Below are positions 1-6,427 of a DNA stretch of 7,799 bases, in pieces. The stretch comes from JBKEAJ01 sp047972135. Lineage in GTDB: Bacteria > Bacteroidota > Bacteroidia > Bacteroidales > Prolixibacteraceae. The stretch covers positions 1 through 7,799 of the forward strand of contig JBKEAJ010000067.1 in NCBI GenBank assembly GCA_047972135.1, read 5' to 3'. The notes beneath the pieces are model-generated. The model was not told where the DNA came from. It worked only from the letters and a program-made list of their open reading frames with translations, and did no database searches. Within the stretch, counting starts at the first letter, position 1, and each line of letters opens with the position of its first letter. Position numbers and translations under genes: made by a program.

Positions 1-361
1 ATGGGTAAGTTGTGGAAACAGCGAGCAGGTTTACACAATGATGCTCGTCGACAAAGACGTCAGTCTTGCAATGTTAACACCCGAGCCTAAGGAGTTTGCA
101 TCGGAACTTACAATCTTGCAAGATGGTACAACAAAAGATGCAAGAGTTGCTGTCAACAAACCTCTGCATATAGGAATGTGGAGTATTTATCAGACCACCT
201 ACGACGAAAAAGCTGGCAAGGCATCAAAACTAAGTGGTTTGCAGCTAATCTACGACCCTTGGCAAAGACTTATTCAGCTTGGATTTGGCATGCTGATACT
301 AGGAGCGATAACGCTATTCTGGGGCTACGGAACAAAAAATGAGAAACATGGACTGGAGTAA
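1..361 (+). CDS. resB: ResB-like cytochrome c biogenesis protein, C-terminal part (5' end outside window)
   Basis: This is the last 119 codons of a gene that enters from the left edge; the reading frame is open from base 2, so the first Met in the window (38) is internal. ResB works with CcsA at the cytoplasmic membrane to deliver heme to apocytochromes c (system II). What can be seen is the typical ResB ending: a VNKPL stretch, then G-x-W-S-IYQTTYD, a short loop, LIYDPWQ, and one final membrane helix (about the last 30 residues, LIQLGFGMLILGAITLFWGY) followed by a short charged tail. The stop TAA at 359-361 lies inside the next gene, a 23-base overlap that implies translational coupling with ccsA. 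In related Bacteroidales this pair commonly follows the NrfHA nitrite reductase genes, but nothing upstream is visible to confirm that. The N-terminal part cannot be assessed. Confidence 0.85.
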   Translation, partial: WVSCGNSEQVYTMMLVDKDVSLAMLTPEPKEFASELTILQDGTTKDARVAVNKPLHIGMWSIYQTTYDEKAGKASKLSGLQLIYDPWQRLIQLGFGMLILGAITLFWGYGTKNEKHGLE

Positions 362-1145
362 ATTCTTATATTTTATGCTACCTGCCGTGCTGCTGTGGAT
401 TATCGGTGGCATAGGAGTTTTGACTAAGAGTCGCATACAAAAATCAGCCGTGCTATTTTACTCGCTAGGCATAGTATTGATTTTAATATTTGCAATCGGA
501 CTTTGGCTCACCCTCGGCAGGCCTCCCCTGCGCACAATGGGCGAAACTCGCCTGTGGTACTCCATATATATCAGCATTGCGGGGCTGTTCGTCTACGTAA
601 AATGGAAATACAAATGGATGCTCGGCTACTCTGCGGCAATATCTACCGTATTTTTGTTGTTGATTTATTTCTTCCCCGATGTTCAAAACAAGAACCTAAT
701 GCCTGCACTACAAAGCCCTTGGTTTGTGCCACACGTATCGGTATACATAATATCGTACGCCTTGATGGGAGTTGCGACAGTATTGGGAATACGAGGACTA
801 ATAATCTACAAGTCCGGCAACAGCATTCCCGACACCTACACTCAGCGGATTGACAGGATGGTCTACGTCGGTTTAGGTTTTTTACTACTAGGCTTGACAA
901 TGGGGGCACTATGGGCAAAAACGGCATGGAGCAATTATTGGTCGTGGGATCCAAAAGAGACATGGGCATTTATCACCTGTGTGATATATCTGATTTTCAT
1001 CCACTTGCGCAAGAGCTACCCCAAGTTAGTCAGAAGCTCACTTATCATCCTCACCTTTGCCTTTATCAGCCTGTTAATCACATGGAAGGGAGTCAACTAC
1101 CTACCATCGGCAAGAAATAGCATGCATACTTATACGGAGGAGTGA
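339..1145 (+). CDS. ccsA: CcsA/ResC-like cytochrome c biogenesis (heme handling) membrane protein
   Basis: A 268-residue integral membrane protein with about eight hydrophobic segments (near residues 10-27, 37-58, 72-88, 93-112, 131-155, 175-192, 207-222 and 233-249). The family presents heme at the periplasmic face for covalent attachment to CXXCH motifs of c-type cytochromes, in complex with ResB. The diagnostic tryptophan-rich WWD motif is complete at residues 189-210 (W192, W197, W201, W203, D204, PKETW). The two external histidines expected as heme ligands are present: His132 in WFVPHVSVY, and His263 in the C-terminal GVNYLPS...SMHTY segment. Start ATG 339 overlaps the ResB frame by 23 bases; a second ATG at 348 would shorten the protein by only three residues. 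It ends 8 bases before the convergent methyltransferase gene, leaving no room for a conventional terminator between them. Confidence 0.93.
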   Translation: MRNMDWSKFLYFMLPAVLLWIIGGIGVLTKSRIQKSAVLFYSLGIVLILIFAIGLWLTLGRPPLRTMGETRLWYSIYISIAGLFVYVKWKYKWMLGYSAAISTVFLLLIYFFPDVQNKNLMPALQSPWFVPHVSVYIISYALMGVATVLGIRGLIIYKSGNSIPDTYTQRIDRMVYVGLGFLLLGLTMGALWAKTAWSNYWSWDPKETWAFITCVIYLIFIHLRKSYPKLVRSSLIILTFAFISLLITWKGVNYLPSARNSMHTYTEE

Positions 1146-1153
1146 GGGGATAA

Positions 1154-1942
1154 TTATGTCTTCTTTATTTTCAAAGTCATAAACATTGATATTTCCTTTG
1201 ACATTCCAGACATTCCATTATCGAGAGCTTTAAAGAATGGATATGAAAAGCTTGGCACTAATTGTCGAAACGATACTCCTCCACTAATTAAGTACCTGAA
1301 CGGGGTGTGATATTTTATTTCTTCCATTGATAAGTTCGGGAACAGAGTGTTAAAACGCTCCTTATCTCGTTCAAAAACAATCCAAGGCAAAGCACCATTA
1401 GCACCACTCAGAGGACCCTCATTAGGTATTTTCCACACACCATTAACATCAAACGGTTCATGATGAAAATTTCTGTAAATAAATCGCCCCCACATTGAAT
1501 TTGCCGGCTCAATCATAATAATCATTCCTCCTATAGCCAGAACTCTGCTTGCCTCCTTCAGAAACGCCTCAGAATCAGGAATATGATGAAAGGTGTCTAT
1601 CATAAATATCGCCCCTACCTCACCATCTTCAAAAGGCATATCTAGTGCAGAAAAAGTAAGATCATTTGACGGTAGTTTTAATACATCTGTACAAATAACC
1701 GAAGGCTCAAGTTCCTTCAGAAAGCCACCTCCCGAACCTAACTCTACCAGTTTTCCTTCAGGCAACTGATTTTTTACCCCAATAAAATAGCTATACCATT
1801 CTTCATACAACTTTCTCAAGAACCTTTTCTTTTGTATGATCGTCTTATGAAAAACTGTCCTATCAGGAGAGTCTAATTCAAAAGGGATATTATATTTAAG
1901 AGCCACAACGATATTACTTAAACTTGATTTTAAATAGAGCAA
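1154..1942 (-). CDS. Class I SAM-dependent methyltransferase
   Basis: A protein of up to 262 residues with a Rossmann-type methyltransferase core. Motif I is LVELGSGGGFL (65-75), the acidic end of strand 2 is in VICTDV (Asp86), DMPFEDGEV (101-109) matches the motif II region, and FHHIPD (118-123) follows. After about residue 145 comes a family-specific C-terminal half rich in aromatic residues. The acceptor is unknown; last place in a glycosyltransferase operon suggests a sugar, lipid-linked sugar or glycan end. The start is uncertain. There is no in-frame ATG before Met102, which lies inside the core, and a stop lies upstream at 1955-1957. The candidates are TTG at 1942 (overlapping the upstream gene by 29 bases) and GTG at 1906 (7 bases after that gene's stop, giving 250 residues). 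Both imply re-initiation by ribosomes finishing the upstream gene. Confidence 0.82.
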   Translation of the reverse strand: MLYLKSSLSNIVVALKYNIPFELDSPDRTVFHKTIIQKKRFLRKLYEEWYSYFIGVKNQLPEGKLVELGSGGGFLKELEPSVICTDVLKLPSNDLTFSALDMPFEDGEVGAIFMIDTFHHIPDSEAFLKEASRVLAIGGMIIMIEPANSMWGRFIYRNFHHEPFDVNGVWKIPNEGPLSGANGALPWIVFERDKERFNTLFPNLSMEEIKYHTPFRYLISGGVSFRQLVPSFSYPFFKALDNGMSGMSKEISMFMTLKIKKT

Positions 1943-3344
1943 ACCACCACATCTTCAAGAGAATCAGACCATGTTTAAATCTGCTTATGTTTGTATCCCC
2001 ATATTTACGTTCCCTATATCTGATTGGCATATCAACAATTTTCAGGTTTAATTTAAAAGCACCAAACAACAAATCAAAATCACCAAAAGGGTCAAAGTCT
2101 CCAAAATAAGATCTATTAGCTGCCAGTTTTAGATAATCATCTTTAAACATAACCTTAGTGCCACAAAGAGTATCTTTTACTGGCTGTTCTAATAACCAAC
2201 TGAATGCCAAACTAAAAAATTTATTCCCCAGTACGTTCAGAAAACGCATTGCTTTCTTTTCCATTGGATATATCAAACGAACACCATTTATGAACTCACC
2301 CTTATTTGAGGCTAATGCATAGTAGAATTTAGGTAGATCCTCAGGAGGTACTGTTAGATCTGCATCAAGTATCATTAGTATGTCTCCCGATGCTATTGAA
2401 TACCCTTTTCTAACTGCATCACCCTTTCCTTTACCATCTTGTTGAGCTATTTTAATATCGTGTGTATTCTTATATTTTTCTTGTATTTTCTGTATAGTTT
2501 CCCATGTGTCATCGGTAGAATTCCCCTCCACAAATACAATTTCTACATGCTCCCCAAATATTGGTAATCTCTTTATAGCATTTTCTATATTTCCACTCTC
2601 ATTCCTGGCAGGAATTACAACACTTGTAGAATATAGCTTATTAAGCTCTTCTATTTCTTCATTTTTAGGTGAAGTTCTTGCAAAGATGAACTGGTTTAAA
2701 CCAAGATGATTTAGTATGGGAAGCCTGCTTAAAAAATTATTTAAAAATGCGGACAACAAAGGTATACGGTAAGGAAGAAACATACTCGTATTAACTCTGA
2801 AAGTCTCAAACCCTGACAAATACAACAAATTACTAATATCATGGGTAGACAACCAGTTTTGCCGTGGTAATTTATGTTTCACTCTTATAAACTCCGCAAA
2901 TCTAATAATTGGTTCCCAAACCCTATTGTATGAAGTCACCAACACTTTAGTTCTACCATGTGCAACCTTTCTTATCTGCTCAAATACGAATTGAACATCA
3001 GGAACAAGAGCAAGAACATTAGATATAATTATAACATCAAATTTTTCATTCAAAGTTATTTCTTCAGCAGCCATGACATGAAACTCTATATTGGGAAAAG
3101 TTTCTTTTGCATGTACTATCATATTTTGCGAGAAATCTATTCCAACCTTTTTATCACCTCCAATAGAGTTCAAAAGGTCTCCACAACCGCATCCAATTTC
3201 CAAAATAGATGAACTAGGTTCTATAAAATAATCACAGTACTTTGATATTGAATTCCAGTAATACGAACGTCTCTTGCGATATTTTACCCATTGTTGGGCA
3301 AAACCGTCCCAATATTCCTGCATCATCAAGTTTATCTTATCCAC
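1914..3344 (-). CDS. Two-domain fusion: SAM-dependent methyltransferase + GT2 (DPM1-like) glycosyltransferase
   Basis: A 476-residue protein with two complete domains. Residues about 1-225 form a class I methyltransferase: motif I ILEIGCGCGDLL (47-58), VGIDFS with Asp70 for the SAM ribose, and FDVIIISNVLALV (102-114). Residues about 238-476 form a GT-A fold family 2 transferase: SVVIPARNESGNI (241-253), FVEGNSTDDT (271-280), QDGKGKGDAVRKGY (302-315), the metal-binding DAD at 327-329, DTLCGTK (391-397) and GDFDLLFGA (421-429). The GT2 part resembles dolichyl- or polyprenyl-phosphate sugar synthases, so it likely charges a membrane lipid phosphate with a hexose at the cytoplasmic face; the sugar is not predictable. 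It has no separate C-terminal transmembrane pair, only a hydrophobic tail. The start is GTG 3344, or ATG 3326 or 3323 (residues 7 and 8); the latter lose nothing conserved. The gene lies 49 bases after the GT-C gene and overlaps the next by 29 if that one starts at 1942. Confidence 0.88.
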   Translation of the reverse strand: MDKINLMMQEYWDGFAQQWVKYRKRRSYYWNSISKYCDYFIEPSSSILEIGCGCGDLLNSIGGDKKVGIDFSQNMIVHAKETFPNIEFHVMAAEEITLNEKFDVIIISNVLALVPDVQFVFEQIRKVAHGRTKVLVTSYNRVWEPIIRFAEFIRVKHKLPRQNWLSTHDISNLLYLSGFETFRVNTSMFLPYRIPLLSAFLNNFLSRLPILNHLGLNQFIFARTSPKNEEIEELNKLYSTSVVIPARNESGNIENAIKRLPIFGEHVEIVFVEGNSTDDTWETIQKIQEKYKNTHDIKIAQQDGKGKGDAVRKGYSIASGDILMILDADLTVPPEDLPKFYYALASNKGEFINGVRLIYPMEKKAMRFLNVLGNKFFSLAFSWLLEQPVKDTLCGTKVMFKDDYLKLAANRSYFGDFDPFGDFDLLFGAFKLNLKIVDMPIRYRERKYGDTNISRFKHGLILLKMWWFALFKIKFK

Positions 3345-3393
3345 GTTATATATTGTTTTTATTTTTAATCCTCTAAATCAGCACTTCAGACCT

Positions 3394-5016
3394 TTAATTA
3401 TAATTAATCTCATATATCGTAACCCCCTCTGTTTCCCCAATTTGTTTTATTGGCTTAAATGCATTTGGAAATTCTTTTGCTATTATACCAACATATCTCC
3501 TCACTGTCGTAATAACCGCTCCATTATTCACATTCGGATTAGTTCTCAAACTTGCAATTGCAACATGAGTAACTCCTGCCTCTTTAAATCTCTTTAAAAG
3601 TTCAACTGCATTTTCATTTGGAACTTTATATATTCCATAAAACTTTTTACCTCCTCCGTAAATTCTTGCCATATTGGGCTTCCTACAAGCTACAAAAGCA
3701 TTTGGTATTTCTTCTCCTACATATTCTGCAGCTTTAAGATAATTAACCCAATCAGGAGTAAACCCAACATATTTGTCTCCTGACAATCCTTTATAAAACC
3801 TGTCCGAATCGAAATTATACATCGTCTGCCCAATACAAAATATCACTATTATGCCACACAAGTATGGAACGAGTTTCTTGAACTTGAGCTTCCCACCTAT
3901 CACCAACAATGCTTCGACTAACAATATTAGCATAAAAGGGATAAAAGGGATAACTAATCTGGATTGATTCCAAAAAGTCTGTAAAGATATAAAAGTCCCC
4001 AGAAGCATTATTGCTACAAACAAGGACGTAAAAAATAGATACTTATTCTTTTTTATAAATGAGAGTCCACCCCACATATATATTATATACAACAATACTG
4101 TAAGGAAAGGAATTGCCACAAGAGCTTTCAAAGACCGAAGCCCCATTGCTGTAAGAAAATGAACAGACAAATAGTTATTAGAGTTCACCACTATTCTGTC
4201 AATGAAACCGGCAAAATCTTCTTTCCCTTTAGAAGCATCATAAGCATCCTTGTCAAACAACATGCTTGCTTGTCCTGAGGCACTAACAGTCCACAGTAAA
4301 TCAGAAATCCACGTAAATGCAAAATATACAACCACCAATCCTATTATAACATATAAAAGACGTTTAAAATCTTTTTTCATTGCAAAATATGCCACTAAAG
4401 ACACTATTGCACCAATACCGATAGTCCTTGTTTTAAAAATAATCAAAGCTAATGCCGTCAGCAATACCGTATACTTTATGTCTCTCTTTAAGTCTACTTC
4501 TTTCGATTTCTCTATCCATCTAAAAAATACATAAAACAACAAAGCTAGCTCAAACATAAACATAGCTTCTGAAAATGTCTGGCTAGAATAAAATACAACA
4601 TTATAGCTTATAGAACAGATTATCATTGAGAAAAATAATGACAAATTGGAGATTTTCCCTTTAAATGCCTTGTAAACAAAGAGTAGCATTGCCAACATGA
4701 AAATAAGTGAAAAAAACTTCAGAGCTACTACATTCACACCAAATACGCATATCAATATCGAAAGAAATATTGGATAAATAGGTCCCTGAAAACTAGGAAA
4801 AGCCCCTTCATTCATAAAATCCAATGCTCTCGTGATATATGCAGAGTCATCCCCACTAATTGAAACCGTAAAATTAAAATGAAGAAAAGACACCAACGCA
4901 CAAGTCACAACTATAATCCACAATAACAATATTGAATTATTTTCCAAAAACAAATCTATCTTTGATTTAACCTCTTCTGTTTTTGAAGTTCTCTTTTTGT
5001 TGGTTTTCCTAGACAT
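3394..5016 (-). CDS. GT-C fold membrane glycosyltransferase (GT39/ArnT-like)
   Basis: A 540-residue polytopic membrane protein. It has a basic cytoplasmic N-terminus (MSRKTNKKRTSK), a first membrane helix at about 28-48, then an external loop with the acidic pair Asp56-Asp57 in SGDDSAYITRALDF. That placement matches the catalytic acid motif of GT-C enzymes that use polyprenyl-phosphate sugars. Further family-like points are GPIYPIFLS (78-86), FSEAMF with Glu150 (148-153), and SRLVIPFIPF (352-361) in a late helix. About 11-12 membrane segments run to residue 399, followed by a soluble, probably periplasmic domain (400-540). Its likely role is to transfer a sugar from a lipid carrier to a glycan, lipid or protein outside the membrane; the acceptor is unknown. 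It is first in a minus-strand operon whose next gene encodes the matching type of donor synthase. ATG 5016 is supported by the promoter at 5036-5067. Codons are strongly AT-rich. Confidence 0.82.
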   Translation of the reverse strand: MSRKTNKKRTSKTEEVKSKIDLFLENNSILLLWIIVVTCALVSFLHFNFTVSISGDDSAYITRALDFMNEGAFPSFQGPIYPIFLSILICVFGVNVVALKFFSLIFMLAMLLFVYKAFKGKISNLSLFFSMIICSISYNVVFYSSQTFSEAMFMFELALLFYVFFRWIEKSKEVDLKRDIKYTVLLTALALIIFKTRTIGIGAIVSLVAYFAMKKDFKRLLYVIIGLVVVYFAFTWISDLLWTVSASGQASMLFDKDAYDASKGKEDFAGFIDRIVVNSNNYLSVHFLTAMGLRSLKALVAIPFLTVLLYIIYMWGGLSFIKKNKYLFFTSLFVAIMLLGTFISLQTFWNQSRLVIPFIPFMLILLVEALLVIGGKLKFKKLVPYLCGIIVIFCIGQTMYNFDSDRFYKGLSGDKYVGFTPDWVNYLKAAEYVGEEIPNAFVACRKPNMARIYGGGKKFYGIYKVPNENAVELLKRFKEAGVTHVAIASLRTNPNVNNGAVITTVRRYVGIIAKEFPNAFKPIKQIGETEGVTIYEINYN

Positions 5017-5035
5017 TATTTTTTATTTCATTTTA

Positions 5036-5067
5036 CAAAAGTACTTATAATTCCATCTACAATCAAA
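5036..5067 (-). promoter_or_regulatory. Bacteroidota-type promoter of the glycosyltransferase cluster
   Basis: Read on the minus strand, TTTG (5064-5067) is followed after exactly 20 bases by TACTTTTG (5036-5043), a full match to TAnnTTTG. Transcription would begin about five bases further, giving a leader of roughly 15 bases before ATG 5016. It is the only such site found between the cluster and sixA in this direction, and the gaps between the three cluster genes are short or negative, so it probably drives all three. Confidence 0.65.
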
Positions 5068-5096
5068 CACTAAGATAATTTTTATTCTCATTTCAC

Positions 5097-5104
5097 TACC
5101 TTTG
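5097..5104 (+). promoter_or_regulatory. Probable -7 element of the sixA-rsmE promoter
   Basis: TACCTTTG followed by CAG matches the Bacteroidota TAnnTTTG -7 element. No good TTTG box lies 19-21 bases upstream (the area is AT-rich with a T run at 5079-5083), so the site is weaker than the others. A start near 5109 would give a leader of about 125 bases before sixA. It is divergent from the 5036-5067 promoter. Confidence 0.45.
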
Positions 5105-5118
5105 CAGAAAACAAACAG

Positions 5119-5145
5119 GTGAAACTTCCTTGCAGTAGGCTTTAA
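5119..5145 (+). other. Possible 8-codon mini-ORF near the sixA transcript start (decoy start)
   Basis: GTG-initiated frame encoding VKLPCSRL and stop, ten or so bases after the expected transcription start. It sits in the 13-base context AAACAGGTGAAAC (5113-5125), which closely matches the contexts at 7218-7230 and 7305-7317; the last is a real gene start. It may be a leader peptide, a relic of a gene start, or chance. Confidence 0.2.
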
Positions 5146-5221
5146 GCACTATGCAATAAGCCTAACTACACACAGGAGGATGATTAAAAACAGCAAAAGC
5201 ATAAAGCCTATAGCTTATTGC
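5136..5221 (+). repeat. Inverted and direct repeats in the sixA leader
   Basis: Four related segments lie in the untranslated leader. TAGGCTTTA (5136-5144) is the perfect complement of TAAAGCCTA (5202-5210). Its first seven bases also pair with AAGCCTA (5158-5164). GCAATAAG (5153-5160) is the perfect complement of CTTATTGC (5214-5221). ATAAAGCCTATAGCTTAT (5201-5218) is nearly self-complementary. GCAATAAGCCTA (5153-5164) and GCATAAAGCCTA (5199-5210) are direct copies matching at 10 of 12 bases. The pairings cannot all form at once, so the transcript could fold in alternative ways. Function unknown; no known riboswitch was recognised. Confidence 0.5.
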
Positions 5222-5239
5222 AAAATTATTAACACATGA
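5180..5239 (+). other. Possible 19-codon leader ORF overlapping the sixA start
   Basis: An ATG at 5180 opens a frame for MIKNSKSIKPIAYCKIINT whose TGA (5237-5239) overlaps the sixA ATG (5236-5238) as ATGA, the classic arrangement for coupled re-initiation. AGGAGG (5174-5179) directly abuts the ATG with no spacer, so it is badly placed as a Shine-Dalgarno site, and this phylum rarely uses one. The ORF runs through the repeats of the leader. A frame this short can arise by chance. Confidence 0.22.
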
Positions 5240-5727
5240 AAACGCTAATATTAATGCGGCACTCAAAGGCTGAGCCTTACGGTTATGAGGATGATTATAA
5301 TAGGGCATTGACCGATAAGGGTAAGACTGATGCACAAAGTGCTGGCAAGGCTCTGGCACAACGGGATATAATCCCCGACACCTTCGTAGTAAGTTCTGCA
5401 AAGCGAACACGGCAGACAGCAAAGGGAGTAATCAAAGCATTAGAGTTAAGCTACGGAGAACTTGCCACAGAAACCGATGTTCTTTACGAATGCGGGTCGA
5501 GCGACATCTTTCTATCTGAAATTCAGAAGATTAACAAGTCTGTTAATACTGCGATGATTGTTGCCCACAATCCCTCGGTTCATTATATTTGTCAGATGCT
5601 ATGCAACGAGAAAATTCTCAGCTTTCCTACTTCACAATTTGCTGTCGTAGAGTTTGATACTGAGGTTTGGGCAGATATAGAGTTTGGCAAAGGTAGCATG
5701 ATTGAGGTAGTAAATCCGAAGCAATAA
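5236..5727 (+). CDS. sixA: SixA-like phosphohistidine phosphatase (histidine phosphatase family)
   Basis: A 163-residue cytoplasmic protein, the usual size of SixA. The histidine phosphatase core is intact: LMRHSKAE (6-13) carries the RH pair with nucleophile His9, SSAKRTRQTA (53-62) supplies the second phosphate-binding arginine, and VAHNPSVH (109-116) carries the second catalytic histidine, His111. SixA removes phosphate from phosphohistidine proteins, such as phosphorelay HPt domains or PTS components; the substrate in this organism cannot be told. ATG 5236 sits directly before the conserved beta-strand and RHG motif, so the start is secure. It is separated from rsmE by only four bases and probably co-transcribed with it. 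Its leader contains repeats and a possible coupled upstream ORF. Confidence 0.9.
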   Translation: MKTLILMRHSKAEPYGYEDDYNRALTDKGKTDAQSAGKALAQRDIIPDTFVVSSAKRTRQTAKGVIKALELSYGELATETDVLYECGSSDIFLSEIQKINKSVNTAMIVAHNPSVHYICQMLCNEKILSFPTSQFAVVEFDTEVWADIEFGKGSMIEVVNPKQ

Positions 5728-5731
5728 AATT

Positions 5732-6427
5732 ATGCAGCTCTTCTATTCTCAAAATATAGTCAATGGCAACATCGAACTTGATAGTCAAGAATCGCAACAT
5801 TGCAGCAAAGTACTACGCAAAACCATCGGCGATACGGTTTTTGTCACCGACGGACTGGGGAATTTATATACAACAGAATTGCAAGAAACAAAAGGCAAAG
5901 TATGTAAGTTGAAGATTGTCGAAATTGAAAAGAAGCATACCAGAAGAAACTATAAACTCCACATTGCAATAGCCCCCACCAAAAGCAACGAAAGGTTCGA
6001 GCATTTCATAGAAAAAGCGGTGGAGTTTGGTATCGATGAGATAACGCCACTACTATGCGCAAACTCCGAGCGCAAGGTTATAAAAACTGAACGCCTTGTA
6101 AAGACTGCCATTTCAGCAATGAAACAGTCTCTACAAGTACATTTGCCACAGATAAATGAGCTAACAAATTTCTCCGACTTCATAAAAAACTATAGGTGTT
6201 CAAGTAAATTCATCGCCCATTGCGAAGAAAGTAATAAAAGCAACATCAGTGAAATCGCGCATTCGGATGATATTTTGTTTCTGATTGGACCTGAAGGCGA
6301 TTTTTCTCAAAGTGAAATAGAAGAAGCACTCGCTAATAGTTTCTCTCCCACCATGCTGGGGCACAATCGGCTAAGGACAGAAACGGCAGGCATAGCGGTG
6401 AGCAGCTACTTCGCCATGCGTCAGTGA
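5732..6427 (+). CDS. rsmE: 16S rRNA (uracil-1498-N3)-methyltransferase RsmE
   Basis: A 231-residue SPOUT-class RNA methyltransferase, normal RsmE length (about 230-250). The family methylates N3 of U1498 in 16S rRNA. Residues 1-70 fit the N-terminal PUA-like RNA-binding domain, with H23 and VLRK (27-30) typical of the family. The SPOUT domain shows EKAVEFGIDEITPL (94-107), the SAM-binding loop IGPEGDFSQSE (185-195), and the knot segment LGHNRLRTETAG (209-220). ATG 5732 lies four bases after the sixA stop, so expression is likely tied to sixA. The TGA stop at 6425-6427 lies inside the 3' end of convergent yggS, a 7-base tail-to-tail overlap, so no terminator can sit between the two coding regions. 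Confidence 0.95.
   Translation: MQLFYSQNIVNGNIELDSQESQHCSKVLRKTIGDTVFVTDGLGNLYTTELQETKGKVCKLKIVEIEKKHTRRNYKLHIAIAPTKSNERFEHFIEKAVEFGIDEITPLLCANSERKVIKTERLVKTAISAMKQSLQVHLPQINELTNFSDFIKNYRCSSKFIAHCEESNKSNISEIAHSDDILFLIGPEGDFSQSEIEEALANSFSPTMLGHNRLRTETAGIAVSSYFAMRQ

Larger units (their letters stand above)
5017..5235. other. Divergent intergenic region, glycosyltransferase cluster / sixA
   Basis: These 219 bases hold two divergent promoter-like sites (minus strand 5036-5067, plus strand 5097-5104), then the repeat-rich sixA leader with two possible short ORFs. No tRNA, CRISPR repeats or insertion-sequence ends were seen. The spot is also the right-hand boundary of the AT-rich cluster. Confidence 0.6.

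Noticed and set aside
503..853. Open frames inside ccsA on both strands (483-686, 503-853, 643-969, 911-1120)
   Set aside because: All lie within the unmistakable ccsA coding region with its WWD motif and heme histidines; their translations show no domain features.
3394..3407. Perfect 14-base palindrome TTAATTATAATTAA at the end of the GT-C gene
   Set aside because: It is made only of A and T, encodes the last residues and stop (INYN), and lacks the G+C stem and T-run of a terminator; in such AT-rich sequence it is likely chance.
5174..5179. AGGAGG as a genuine Shine-Dalgarno site for sixA or the small upstream ORF
   Set aside because: It directly touches the ATG at 5180 with no spacer and is about 56 bases from the sixA ATG; the other starts in the window show no such site.
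5162..5422. Minus-strand open frame of 86 codons across the sixA leader and start
   Set aside because: It overlaps the clearly supported RHG motif region of sixA, shows no recognisable protein family, and is a shadow of sixA.
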